Positions 43,480 to 52,449 of a stretch of 64,000 nt of DNA are shown in pieces. The notes under the pieces are model-generated. The model did not search any database, had not been told where the DNA came from, and saw only the letters and a list, made by a program, of their open reading frames with translations. Origin of the DNA: Gemmatimonadota bacterium (GTDB lineage Bacteria > Gemmatimonadota > Gemmatimonadetes > Gemmatimonadales > Gemmatimonadaceae). The stretch spans positions 207,445 to 271,444 of the forward strand of contig JAQBPX010000032.1 in the NCBI GenBank assembly GCA_028287305.1, written 5' to 3'. Position numbers and translations under genes: made by a program. The number at the start of each line of letters is the position of its first letter. Position 1 is the first letter of the stretch.

Positions 43480-46224
43480 TCAATTTCCAATCCAGTAGCT
43501 CGCCTTCACCAGGAAGATGTTCGTCGGGCGGTCCGCCAGCAGCGACCCGCGATCGCGCGAGAACTCGATCGAGTTGTAGGAGTCCTGCCCGGCGCGCTCC
43601 TGGGTCCACACGAAGTACAACGTCGACCCCGGGCGATACTCCCAGCGCGCCACCGCGGTGCCGCGCAGCGAGTGGAACACGAAGTCGGGGTTGCCGAAGC
43701 TGAAGCTGCCCGCCGGGCCCGCTGCGTCCGGATCCACGGTGTATGAGCTCACCACGCCATCGGCACGCAGCGTCGACTTGATGGTGCCCACGTCACGGCC
43801 GTACACCTTGTAGTCGCGCGAACGGGTGCTCGCGTACTCCTTGAAGGTGCTGTATCCGCCGCTCGCGATGAACGGCTGCGCATACAGCTCGAAGGTCATG
43901 TTCGGCGTGATCGTCGCGTTCAGCCGCGTGCCCATGGACAGCGTGCGCTGGTCGAGCGTGCCGAACACGTAGCGCGTGCCGTAGAAGTTCGTCGCCGTGG
44001 GATCGCCCTGCTGCGTGACGTACTGCAGCGTCGTGATGTCCCGGTCGAAGCTCGGTGACAGCCGGATCAGCAGGCGCCCGCTGGGCTTGAGCGTGAGGCT
44101 CGGCGACGCGCTCGCGCGCCACGCGCGGGTCTCGATCGAGTGATCGATGTTCCCGTCGAGCGACCAGTAGTAGTTCGAGCGCGAGTCGCCGCTCAAGTCG
44201 AAGAACATCATCTTGTAGCCGGTGACGCCGACCACCGGCCCGCCGCGCGTGGCGTTCGGGTCGTACGAGCCGGGATGATAGATGGCTCCCACGCTCGCTG
44301 ACCAGAAGTTCGGCAGCGTGACGCTCAGGTTGCCGTGGTACTCGAGGTCCGTGCGGTCGCCCTCGTAGTCGTACTGCGTCTGCGCGCCGGCGCTGATCCA
44401 GATGTCGCGATATCCCTTGCCCGGCGTGGTCCAGCGGCGCACGGCGTTCGCCAGCATCCACTTGTAGTCGGTACGTCCCAGGATGGCGGCGTCGTTCACC
44501 TCGAAGCTGGGGCTGCGCCAGTTCTGGATCCCCTCGAACAGCCAGTTGCCGGTCTCCTTCGCCACGCGGGCGTAGAATCCATAGCCGCTGAGCGCGGTGC
44601 GCGTAGGGTCATAGCGCGTGTCGAACAACCCGTCGCTCGTGACCGTGCGATCGGGGCGCTGGAAGTAGTGGGTGCTGGACAGCTGCGTGCGACGCATGGC
44701 CGCCGTGTCGCCCGCCACGTTGCTCAGCGCGACCTGCGAGAAGAACGAGTACGTGCGGTGCGCCCAGTAATGCTGGATGTCGGCGCCGAGCACCCCGGCG
44801 CGACTGCGCAGCCGCGACGTCTCCAGCGTGTCGCTCATGAAGCGATTGGTGAGCGTGGACACGATGCCCAGGCGCGTGTCGCCGTGGCGAAGGTCCTTGC
44901 GCAGGCGACCCACGAAGTAGTTCGTCATCGGCTCGACTTCCTGGCGCTGCTCGGGAAGCCCGCCCACCGGCACGTACGTCGCCGTCGCCCGGTTCGTGAG
45001 CGCCTCGAGCGCGCCCACCGACCACCCGTCCTTGGTGCGGCCAGTCAGCTTGGCCGCGCCCAGGATGGTGGAGTTCTCCGGCACGTCCATGAAGTCGGAG
45101 CGGCCGCCCACCGTGCCACCGAGCTGGGGCGCGCGGCCGATGCGTCGCGAATAGAACACGCTGAGGCTCGACACGTTCGAGCAGAAGTAGCAGCTGAAGT
45201 TCCCGAAGCCCAGGTAGCTCGAGTTGGCCACGAAGAAGGGGCGCTTCTCCTGGAAGCTCACCTCGAACGCGCTGAGGTTCACCACGGCCGGATCCACCTC
45301 CACCTGGCCGAAGTCCGGGTTGGCGGTGGCATCGAGGGTGAGGCTCGACGTCAGGTTGTACTTGAGGTCCCCGCCCACGCGCACGGCGCCCTCGCGATCG
45401 CGATGGTACGGGTCGCCCACCGTGGCGCGCTCGTACTTGAGGCGTGACACGGCGTAGGGCAGCACCTCGAGCTGCCGCGGCTGCGACTTGAGCTGCAGGC
45501 CGTCCAGGGTCCCGAAGTATCCTGCGCCCCCCTGCTCGTTGTTGCGCCAGAATGCCCACATGTCCTGCTCGTTGCGACGCACCAGCGTGCGCCAGACCTG
45601 CAGCCCCCAGCTCTGCACGGAGTCCCGCGAGAATCGAAGCTGCGAGAGGGGGATGCGCATCTCGGCCGTCCACCCCAGCGAGTCGATGCGGCTCGCCCCC
45701 TCCCAGACGGGATCGTACGACGCGTCGCCGTTGATGTGGTCGCCCTTGACGCCATTCGGGTTCAGCTCGAACCAGACCCGCGTGGTGCGGTCGCGGAATG
45801 GGTCGAGCACGATGGCGATGCGGTCGGAGCCGTTGTCGCCCAGCAGCTGGTCGCGGCGCGCGAGCTGGGTGCGCACCGACACCGAACCCTGCGAGTCGTA
45901 CATGCGCGCCGAGAGGTAGAGCGCGTCGTCGTCGTAGAGGAAGCGCAGCTCGGTCTTTTCGCTCGAGGCCTTGCCTTCGTCGGGCGTGGACTGGATGAGC
46001 TCGGAGATCGGCTTCGCGGCGTTCCATGCCGCGTCGTCCAGCTTGCCGTCGATCACCACCGGTCCGGTGCGGCGCACCGCAGGCACGCCCGGGCGCGGGT
46101 CGTTCTGAGAGCGCAACACCTGCCCGTTGGCGGGACTCACAGCACCGGCGACGGCCGCAATGGCCGCGAACGCGAGGATGAGGACACGGGCGAGCATGGG
46201 CGCCCGCTGGGCTCGAGCTGGCAT
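43480..46224 (-). CDS. CBM9-like/DUF5916 outer membrane beta-barrel protein
   Basis: A 914-residue exported protein with a signal peptide (MLARVLILAFAAIAAVAGAVSPANGQ). An N-terminal carbohydrate-binding family 9-like domain (VVIDGKLDDAAWNAAKPI, FLYDDDALYLSARMYD) is followed by a long DUF5916 region. Alternating aromatic and polar strands run to a final aromatic residue (VKASYWIGN), as in outer membrane barrels. Such proteins occur in polymer-degrading or surface-layer contexts; no precise function is known. A pair of cysteines (NFSCYFCSNV) is unusual in the middle of the barrel part. The start could also be the Met at 46197. The upstream TonB-dependent receptor gene lies on the same strand, with a hairpin between them. 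Confidence 0.85.
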   Translation of the reverse strand: MPARAQRAPMLARVLILAFAAIAAVAGAVSPANGQVLRSQNDPRPGVPAVRRTGPVVIDGKLDDAAWNAAKPISELIQSTPDEGKASSEKTELRFLYDDDALYLSARMYDSQGSVSVRTQLARRDQLLGDNGSDRIAIVLDPFRDRTTRVWFELNPNGVKGDHINGDASYDPVWEGASRIDSLGWTAEMRIPLSQLRFSRDSVQSWGLQVWRTLVRRNEQDMWAFWRNNEQGGAGYFGTLDGLQLKSQPRQLEVLPYAVSRLKYERATVGDPYHRDREGAVRVGGDLKYNLTSSLTLDATANPDFGQVEVDPAVVNLSAFEVSFQEKRPFFVANSSYLGFGNFSCYFCSNVSSLSVFYSRRIGRAPQLGGTVGGRSDFMDVPENSTILGAAKLTGRTKDGWSVGALEALTNRATATYVPVGGLPEQRQEVEPMTNYFVGRLRKDLRHGDTRLGIVSTLTNRFMSDTLETSRLRSRAGVLGADIQHYWAHRTYSFFSQVALSNVAGDTAAMRRTQLSSTHYFQRPDRTVTSDGLFDTRYDPTRTALSGYGFYARVAKETGNWLFEGIQNWRSPSFEVNDAAILGRTDYKWMLANAVRRWTTPGKGYRDIWISAGAQTQYDYEGDRTDLEYHGNLSVTLPNFWSASVGAIYHPGSYDPNATRGGPVVGVTGYKMMFFDLSGDSRSNYYWSLDGNIDHSIETRAWRASASPSLTLKPSGRLLIRLSPSFDRDITTLQYVTQQGDPTATNFYGTRYVFGTLDQRTLSMGTRLNATITPNMTFELYAQPFIASGGYSTFKEYASTRSRDYKVYGRDVGTIKSTLRADGVVSSYTVDPDAAGPAGSFSFGNPDFVFHSLRGTAVARWEYRPGSTLYFVWTQERAGQDSYNSIEFSRDRGSLLADRPTNIFLVKASYWIGN

Positions 46225-46335
46225 TGGGGAGGGGACTCGGGAAAGTCGAGGGGTCGAGTTCCCAATCTGACAGCCGCGACCGCCGTATCGTTGGGTGTTT
46301 GCGCACTCCCTGACAGTTCGCGAACACCACCCGCT

Positions 46336-46373
46336 CATTCGCACCCCCCGCGGCTTCGCGGGAGGCGCGAATG
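46336..46373. terminator. Strong hairpin between TonB receptor and DUF5916 genes
   Basis: CATTCGC pairs with GCGAATG, and inside it CCCGCG pairs with CGCGGG around a four-base GCTT loop, with minor mismatches between. The hairpin begins five bases past the TonB-dependent receptor stop (minus strand). It lacks a long T-run but is the clearest terminator-like structure in the window. It separates the receptor from the downstream barrel gene. Confidence 0.6.
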
Positions 46374-46377
46374 ACGA

Positions 46378-48711
46378 CTACAGCCCCACGTTCACCCGAA
46401 GCTGGATGCTGCGGGGACGCCCGACCGACGCTCCGCTGAAGAACGCGCCCTTCAGCAGGTAGTGATGATCGAAGAGGTTGTCCACGTAGACCTGCGGTCG
46501 CACCACCGCGCCGCCGAGTACCAAGGTATAGCCGGCGCTCACGCTCACGACGGTGCTTGGATCGACCTTGAATGCAGAATTCATGTCGAACAGCCCCGTG
46601 CCGAATGTCGCCGTGGGCAGGTCATCCGTCGTGGCGCCGTTGGTGAGGCCCGATCCGTAGATCGTGGTGGCGCTCACAAAAAGTCGATGGGCAGACCAGG
46701 TACCGCTCCCGACCAGCGAGATGCGCTGGTCGTGATCGAGGTCGAAGTAGCTCGATGGCGGCTCCGAGGGAAGGAAGCCCCCGGTAATTGGCGCTCGCCC
46801 GTACGCGTGAATCACCGAGGCGTTCAGGTATCCCGAGAGGGGACCACGCGGCCGGATCTCGAGCACCGCGTCCATGCCGTTCACCACGATGTGATCGATG
46901 TTCACCGACGTGACGATCGCCGTACCGGGAATGGTCGCGTCGTCCAGCCCGGGGGTGCTCAGCTTGTGGTACCCGGACAGCTTTGCGACCAGTCCCCCTG
47001 CCGAAAAGCGGTGCACGATCCCCGCCTCGAAGAAATCGTCCCGCTCCGGAACCGTGGGTGCGTCCGCACCGCCGATCGCGACGTTCGTGATCGTGCGCAG
47101 CTCCTCCACGTTCGTGGGCACGAACTGTCGGCCGTAGTAGCCATAGATCGTCGTGCTCGCGCCAGGAAAAAGGTTGAGCCGAATGCGTGGGCTCCACTGC
47201 GTGCGGCGGCCCGCAAATGGCGCCGTATGCGCATCGAAGCGAACACCAGTGCGCACCTCGACCCGCTCGACGGGTGAGAACGCCACCTGCGTGTATCCTC
47301 CCAGGTCGCTGCCGCTGAGCCCGGACACCGATCCGGGGCCCTGCGTACCGGCGGCGCTCACCGACCCGAAGTCCTCGTTGCCGGTCGTGCGCTGTAGGAG
47401 CGTCCCCGACTTCCACTCGACATGCGTGCCGAGGTGAAGCAGGTAGTCGAGCTTGATGCCGGTCGTGATGAACGATCGTCGCTCGCTCAGGCTGTATGCG
47501 ATGCTCGAGTCGGGATAGAAGAAGAACTGGGGCTCATCGCCGATGCCGGGTGTGTAGTCCAGGCTGCCGTGACGGGCGAACATGCCGACGAACAGTTCGT
47601 TGCCCGAAGCGCTGTCCCCGGTGGCCCCATGGAACGCGTGGCGCCAGCCGAGATTCGCAAAGCTGTTCACGTCCTGCTGGTGATCGTCAAAGGACACCGT
47701 GGCCAGCGGATCATACGGCACCGCGAATCGAGTGCGGGACCAGTTCACGTCGAGGTTGACGACGTCCGTGTTGCTCGCCGACCAGGAGAGTTTCCCGAAG
47801 GTGAACAGGTCCTCCCCGTGATTGTGGATGTTCACGGCCGTGAAGGTCATGGTATCGAACGCGACGGGCTCGCGACGCATGTCGGTCGCCTGGTGCGAGC
47901 CGGAGATGAACATCCCGAGCCGGCCGGAATTGGTGCTCATGCTCAGGGCCTGTCCCGAGCTGGCGAACGAGCCGCCATACCCCGAGACGTCCATGTGAAA
48001 TCCGCCGGATGGGATCTTGGTGGCGACGTTCACGATCGCGGCGTTCTTGTTGCCGAACTCCGCGTCCCAGCCCCCGGTCTGGAACGTGATCTCGTTCACG
48101 ACCTCAGGGTCGAAGAGTTCATTGAGGCTCCCCGAGACGCCCGAGGGCACCGGCACGCCGTCGACATAGTAGGTGTACTCCGCGTGCTGGCCGCGAATGT
48201 GGACTTCGCCGGTGGGTGCGCGCGCCGCGCCCGCGATCGTCTGCTGCAGGATCTGCGAGGTGGTGGACGTCGGTGATCCGTGATAATCATCCTGCTTGAA
48301 GACCTGGTCGCCCGTGCGCGTGTTGACGGCGAGTGGCGTTCCGGCCCGCACCTCCACGGCGCTCAGGCTCACGGGCACCACTGTCATCCGAAAATCGGCG
48401 CGAAGGGAACCACTGGAACCCTCCAGCACGACGCTTCGCGCCTCGGGCCGGAAGCCCAGGGCATGGACACTCAGGGTGTAGGTCCCCGCATCGAGGTTGT
48501 GCGCTCGATAGCGCCCGAAATCATCGGTGGTGGTGTTCAGCACCACGCGCGCCCCCTGCATGACGCTCACCTGGGCACTGCCCAGCGGGCGACCGCTCAC
48601 GCTGTCGGTGACGGATCCGGCGATGTCGGTGGAGGCGGCGCGCAGCGCACGCGCAGAGGCTATCGGGACGAGCAGGCAGAATGCGGCGAGCAGCCGCGAC
48701 TGGATTCGCAT
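46378..48711 (-). CDS. TonB-dependent receptor with carboxypeptidase-like N-terminal domain
   Basis: A 777-residue outer membrane receptor. After a signal peptide (LLAAFCLLVPIASARALRA) comes a carboxypeptidase regulatory-like domain (IAGSVTDSVSGRPLGSAQVSV, TYTLSVHALGF; residues 28-110). A plug domain follows (VFKQDDYHGSPTSTTSQILQQTIAGA, VHIRGQHAEYTYYVDGVPVP, EITFQTGGWDAEFGNKNAAIVNV), then a barrel ending in a C-terminal strand (LRVNVGL). It should import an unidentified ligand with energy from TonB-ExbB-ExbD; only an orphan ExbD is in the window. A small exported His/Cys-rich protein is encoded 123 bases upstream on the same strand. That may hint at a metal or metal-chelate ligand, an inference only. 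Confidence 0.92.
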   Translation of the reverse strand: MRIQSRLLAAFCLLVPIASARALRAASTDIAGSVTDSVSGRPLGSAQVSVMQGARVVLNTTTDDFGRYRAHNLDAGTYTLSVHALGFRPEARSVVLEGSSGSLRADFRMTVVPVSLSAVEVRAGTPLAVNTRTGDQVFKQDDYHGSPTSTTSQILQQTIAGAARAPTGEVHIRGQHAEYTYYVDGVPVPSGVSGSLNELFDPEVVNEITFQTGGWDAEFGNKNAAIVNVATKIPSGGFHMDVSGYGGSFASSGQALSMSTNSGRLGMFISGSHQATDMRREPVAFDTMTFTAVNIHNHGEDLFTFGKLSWSASNTDVVNLDVNWSRTRFAVPYDPLATVSFDDHQQDVNSFANLGWRHAFHGATGDSASGNELFVGMFARHGSLDYTPGIGDEPQFFFYPDSSIAYSLSERRSFITTGIKLDYLLHLGTHVEWKSGTLLQRTTGNEDFGSVSAAGTQGPGSVSGLSGSDLGGYTQVAFSPVERVEVRTGVRFDAHTAPFAGRRTQWSPRIRLNLFPGASTTIYGYYGRQFVPTNVEELRTITNVAIGGADAPTVPERDDFFEAGIVHRFSAGGLVAKLSGYHKLSTPGLDDATIPGTAIVTSVNIDHIVVNGMDAVLEIRPRGPLSGYLNASVIHAYGRAPITGGFLPSEPPSSYFDLDHDQRISLVGSGTWSAHRLFVSATTIYGSGLTNGATTDDLPTATFGTGLFDMNSAFKVDPSTVVSVSAGYTLVLGGAVVRPQVYVDNLFDHHYLLKGAFFSGASVGRPRSIQLRVNVGL

Positions 48712-48834
48712 CTGGATTGAGAGCTGGAGTGGTCCGGGGACGCGCGCCCACGCCTCGAACGGGCGGCACGACGCGCGCGAGCGGTCGCGGATGCGACGCT
48801 CGAGGGTCTCAGGGAAACGCCGGCCGGGCCGGCG

Positions 48835-49185
48835 TCAGCTCTCGATCGGGGGGGCTCGCTGCGGTGGGTCGCCCGGTGCGCGCGTCGAGATGAGGCGACG
48901 GGCCACCGATGCGGCGGAAGGCGCGGCGGCGCGCTCGCGAACAACGGGTTGCTCCGCCGCCTTCGTCGGGCCCGACGCGCCGGTGAGCAGCTGGCAAAGA
49001 ACGCAGTCCGCCGCGTGTACCCGCGCGCAATCGCGCGTGCCGTGCGACTCGATGTGCACGGTAGCGCCGCGCAGCGACGCTGCTTCCGCCCGCACGTCGG
49101 CAAGCGACGCGGCGGCGGGAACCAGGAGCTGGAACACGGCGGCGAGGATGCCACCGAACCGGGTGAGGCGAGTCCGGAAGCGCAC
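48835..49185 (-). CDS. Small exported His/Cys-rich protein, possibly metal-binding
   Basis: A 116-residue protein starting at a GTG (49185; a GTG at 49200 is also possible). A basic n-region and hydrophobic core (RFGGILAAVFQLLVPAAASLA) make a signal peptide. The mature part carries His44, His48, Cys53, His57, Cys61 and Cys64 within 21 residues (HIESHGTRDCARVHAADCVLC). This cluster recalls DUF2946-type putative metal-handling proteins found next to TonB receptors. The C-terminal third is Ala/Arg-rich and probably unstructured. It lies upstream of the TonB receptor on the same strand and diverges from the RDD-SpoIIM gene. Longer frames to 49350 exist but would overlap that gene. No family is certain. 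Confidence 0.6.
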   Translation of the reverse strand: MRFRTRLTRFGGILAAVFQLLVPAAASLADVRAEAASLRGATVHIESHGTRDCARVHAADCVLCQLLTGASGPTKAAEQPVVRERAAAPSAASVARRLISTRAPGDPPQRAPPIES

Positions 49186-49241
49186 GACCAGAGGATACAC
49201 CGACGTCGCGCAAGGCGCCAGCGGCATGCATCTTTGGGAAC

Positions 49242-51122
49242 ATGCCCTCCCAGACTCCGACACGCGCCGCGCTGGACCAGACCCTCGACGTCGAGACGCC
49301 GGAGCTCGTCGTGATGTCGTACACGCTCGCCGGCGTCGGGTCTCGCGCATACGCGGCGATCATCGACTACATGATCTGCCTCGTGGCGTTCATCGGGCTG
49401 TTCGTCCTCATGGGCGCGCTGCGCGTGTCGGGATACCTCACGGCGGGGTCGTCCACCAGCTTCGCCATCGCCATCCTGGTGCTCGGCCAGTTCTTCGTGA
49501 TCTGGGGCTACTACGTGCTCTTCGAGGGGCTCGCCGATGGCCAGACGCCCGGCAAGAAGAACATGGGGCTGCGGGTCGTGCGCGACGGAGGCTACTCGGT
49601 GGGCTTCGGCGCCTCGGCCGTGCGCAACCTGGTCCGCATCGTGGACATGCAGCCGGTGATCTCGTACGGCGCCGGCCTCACGGCACTCGTATTCTCGAAG
49701 AGCGGCAAGCGCCTCGGCGACATGGTCGCGGGCACGATCGTGGTGAAGGAGTCGCTGATCCGGCAGCCCGTGCGCTCATCCATGGGCCCGCGCGATACAC
49801 CCGTCGCGAAGGCCACCGACCAGCCCCCCACCGAGACGCTGCTCACCGACGACGAATTCGGCGTGCTCGCCCGGTTCATCGAGCGTCGCAGCGCCCTGTC
49901 AGCGGAGCGACGCACCGCGCTCGCCACCCAGGTCGCGAGGCGATTCGCCGCGGCGCTCGAGGGGGTGGAGGGCGGCTCGGACTCCGCGCGGCTGGTGCGC
50001 CTGCACGATCGCGAGGCGGGTGCCCGGCAGCGCGGGGCGATCTCGCTCGGCAGCCGGGGCGCGGCGCGCGAGAAGCACGCGATCGTGGCCGGCGGCTCCC
50101 CGCGCTGGACGCGCTTCGCCGCGACGCTTGCGGCCGCGCAGCAGTCGGGGCTCAAGTCGCTGGGCGAGGAAGGCGTGCGCAACTTCGTCGCCGAGTATCG
50201 CGACGTGGCGGGCGACCTCGCGCGGCTGCGCACCGCTGCGCGCGGGGCGGTGAGCGACGAGGTGTTCTACCTCAGCCGGATGGTGTCGGGAGCGCACAAC
50301 CTGCTCTATCGGGGCCGCTCACTCACGCTCCGCGCGGTGATCAGGGGGATGTTCCTGGATGCGCCGCGAGAGGTGCGTCGCTCGGTGCGGCCGATCATGA
50401 TCGCCGCCGTGATGATGTTCCTGCCGGCGATCATCGCGTACGTCGCGGTGGTGCGGCGGCCGTCGGTGGCGCCGATGTTCATCCCGCGCGGCATGCTGGA
50501 CCGGGCGAACGACGGAGTCCGTCGCGCGCGCGAGGGCGAGGGTTACATCAGCGATCCCGGCCTGTTCCGCCCCGTGATGGCGACGTCCATCATCTCGAAC
50601 AACGTGCAGGTGACCTTCGCGGCGTTCGCGCTGGGGATCACCGCCGGGGTGGGAACCACCACGATCCTCGTTTCGAACGGCGTGAGCCTGGGCGGCGTGT
50701 CGGGACTGTATGCGTCGAAGGGCATCGGCTCGTTGCTGCTTGCCTTCGTCGCCCCGCACGGCGTGCTCGAGCTGACGGCCATCTGCATCGCCGGTGGGGG
50801 AGGGCTGCTGCTCGCCGCGGCGTTGCTGATCCCGGGAGCGCGCACGCGCCGCCGGGCGCTGATCGAGAACGGGGCACGCGCGATTCGCCTCGTCGGCGCC
50901 TCCACCATGCTGCTGCTGGTCGCCGGGACGATCGAGGGCTTCATCTCGCCGATCGAGTGGTGGCCGCTGGAGGGCAAGCTCGCCGTGTCCGGCGTGACGG
51001 CGGTGTTCATGATGCTCTACCTGCGGGCGGGGCGTCGTGCGCCCAGGCAGGAGGTCGACGCGGAGCCGGATGTCGCGGCGCCGGTCGACCTGCTCGCCCT
51101 CACAGCAAGCCGCGCGACTTGA
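49242..51122 (+). CDS. RDD domain-SpoIIM (stage II sporulation protein M-like) fusion
   Basis: A 626-residue membrane protein. Residues 25-175 form an RDD domain with three helices (VVMSYTLAGVGSRAYAAIIDYMI, the Gly/Asp motif GLADGQTPGKKNMGLRVV). A soluble linker of about 150 residues (ERRSALSAERRTALATQVARR) follows, then a SpoIIM-like domain: a helical stretch (EDVFYLSR-like VFYLSRMVSGAHNLLYRG) and five or six helices (SIISNNVQVTFAAFALGITAGVGT, APHGVLELTAICIAGGGGLLL, EGFISP). RDD and SpoIIM proteins are usually separate neighbours of MoxR/DUF58 genes; here they are one polypeptide. The organism shows no sporulation genes. A GGGA precedes the start. Its end overlaps DUF58 by 23 bases in convergent orientation. 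Confidence 0.88.
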   Translation: MPSQTPTRAALDQTLDVETPELVVMSYTLAGVGSRAYAAIIDYMICLVAFIGLFVLMGALRVSGYLTAGSSTSFAIAILVLGQFFVIWGYYVLFEGLADGQTPGKKNMGLRVVRDGGYSVGFGASAVRNLVRIVDMQPVISYGAGLTALVFSKSGKRLGDMVAGTIVVKESLIRQPVRSSMGPRDTPVAKATDQPPTETLLTDDEFGVLARFIERRSALSAERRTALATQVARRFAAALEGVEGGSDSARLVRLHDREAGARQRGAISLGSRGAAREKHAIVAGGSPRWTRFAATLAAAQQSGLKSLGEEGVRNFVAEYRDVAGDLARLRTAARGAVSDEVFYLSRMVSGAHNLLYRGRSLTLRAVIRGMFLDAPREVRRSVRPIMIAAVMMFLPAIIAYVAVVRRPSVAPMFIPRGMLDRANDGVRRAREGEGYISDPGLFRPVMATSIISNNVQVTFAAFALGITAGVGTTTILVSNGVSLGGVSGLYASKGIGSLLLAFVAPHGVLELTAICIAGGGGLLLAAALLIPGARTRRRALIENGARAIRLVGASTMLLLVAGTIEGFISPIEWWPLEGKLAVSGVTAVFMMLYLRAGRRAPRQEVDAEPDVAAPVDLLALTASRAT

Positions 51123-52449
51123 GCTCCAGGTAGCGATTCACGATCGTCGCGGTCATGGACTGTGGCGACACGTCGAGCACAGCCACGCCACTGCGACGCA
51201 TGCGCTCGAGCGTCTCGGCCCGCGCCTGGATCAGCTCCTCGGCGGCTGCGCTCTCGTACAGCGCATCTGCCCGGGGATGGAGTGCGCCCGCGCTCTCGAA
51301 CAGTGTGTCGTTCCGCAGCGCGACCACCACCACCAGGTGACGGGCCGCGCTGCGCGCCACGTAGGCGAAGAGCGCGCGGGAGCTGCGCACGTCCATCACG
51401 TCGGTGAAGAACACGATGAGTGCGCGGCGGCGCTGCTTCGTGGCGAGGAAGCGAAAGGCGGCCGCGTAGTCGGGCTCCACCATCGTCGCGTTCACCGGCA
51501 CCAGTGCGTCGCGGACCGAGCGCAGGGCCGCCTGCCCTCGCTGCGGCGGCGAGTAGGCGCGCACCTGGTCGTCGAACACGAGCGTGCCCACGCGGTCGCC
51601 CCCCTGGGCGGCGACGTCGGTGAGCACGAGCGCCGCCGAGAGTGCGTGCTCCAGGCGGGAGAACTCACCGGCGAGCTGCGTCATGGAGCGGCCCGCGTCG
51701 ATCATCGTGATCACCACCTGCGACTGCTCCACGCGGTGCTCGCGCACGATGGTGGTGTTGCGCCGCGCGCTGGCCTTCCAGTCGATGTGGCGCGGATCGT
51801 CGCCCACCACGTACTCGCGCAGCCCCGCCAGGTTCGTGCCCTCGCCGCGCTGGCGCAACATGCGAACTCCCGCCACGTGCAGCCGCTGGTGAAGTGCCAG
51901 CAGCCGAAAGCGCCGCACGCCCGACACGGACGGCGTGACGAGGATGGCGTCGCCCGGCTCGTAGCGCAGGCGCGCGGCGAGCAGCCCGATCGGCGTTCTC
52001 GCCACCACCGCCACGCGGCCGAGTGCATGGCGACCGCGCACCTTGCCCGTGACGGTGAGCGGAACGCTCTCGCTGCCGAATGGTGCGAGGCTCACTGTAT
52101 CAGGCAGTGCTTCGCGGGCGACTCCGGCCGGCATCTCGTCGTACAGCTGCAGCGCGAGTGTGCGCTTGTAGCGCGAGGTGAGGTGATAGGCGCCCGTCGA
52201 CTGGTCGCTGATGCCGACGGCGGGCGCCATCTCGCGCTCGAGTTCGATGTCGCGCGGGGCAGGGAGCAGCACCCACTCGGCCGCGAGCAGCGCGGCGAGC
52301 GCGACCGCTCCGGCGAGCACCAGCCAGCCGCCCACGCTCGGGATGAACCAGAGGGGCGCGAGGACCGCGATCGCGCCGGCGAGCCGGGGCGTGGGGCTCG
52401 CGCGAAAGAACGCGGTGCGGGCAAGGGCGAGCGTCGCGCGAGGGTTCAC
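51100..52449 (-). CDS. DUF58 domain protein (MoxR-associated, vWA-like)
   Basis: A 449-residue protein with two N-terminal membrane helices (GAIAVLAPLWFIPSVGGWLVLAGAVALAALLAA). A beta region follows, then the DUF58 signature GTNLAGLREYVVGDDPRHIDWKASARR (about residues 190-220), followed by a vWA-like fold with DAGRSM in place of the MIDAS DxSxS. DUF58 proteins act with MoxR AAA+ ATPases, probably delivering or assembling envelope proteins or metal-loaded complexes. The GTG start overlaps the MoxR stop (GTGA), consistent with a coupled pair. The 3' end overlaps the convergent RDD-SpoIIM gene by 23 bases. The incomplete MIDAS may mean weak or no metal binding. Confidence 0.9.
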   Translation of the reverse strand: MNPRATLALARTAFFRASPTPRLAGAIAVLAPLWFIPSVGGWLVLAGAVALAALLAAEWVLLPAPRDIELEREMAPAVGISDQSTGAYHLTSRYKRTLALQLYDEMPAGVAREALPDTVSLAPFGSESVPLTVTGKVRGRHALGRVAVVARTPIGLLAARLRYEPGDAILVTPSVSGVRRFRLLALHQRLHVAGVRMLRQRGEGTNLAGLREYVVGDDPRHIDWKASARRNTTIVREHRVEQSQVVITMIDAGRSMTQLAGEFSRLEHALSAALVLTDVAAQGGDRVGTLVFDDQVRAYSPPQRGQAALRSVRDALVPVNATMVEPDYAAAFRFLATKQRRRALIVFFTDVMDVRSSRALFAYVARSAARHLVVVVALRNDTLFESAGALHPRADALYESAAAEELIQARAETLERMRRSGVAVLDVSPQSMTATIVNRYLELKSRGLL

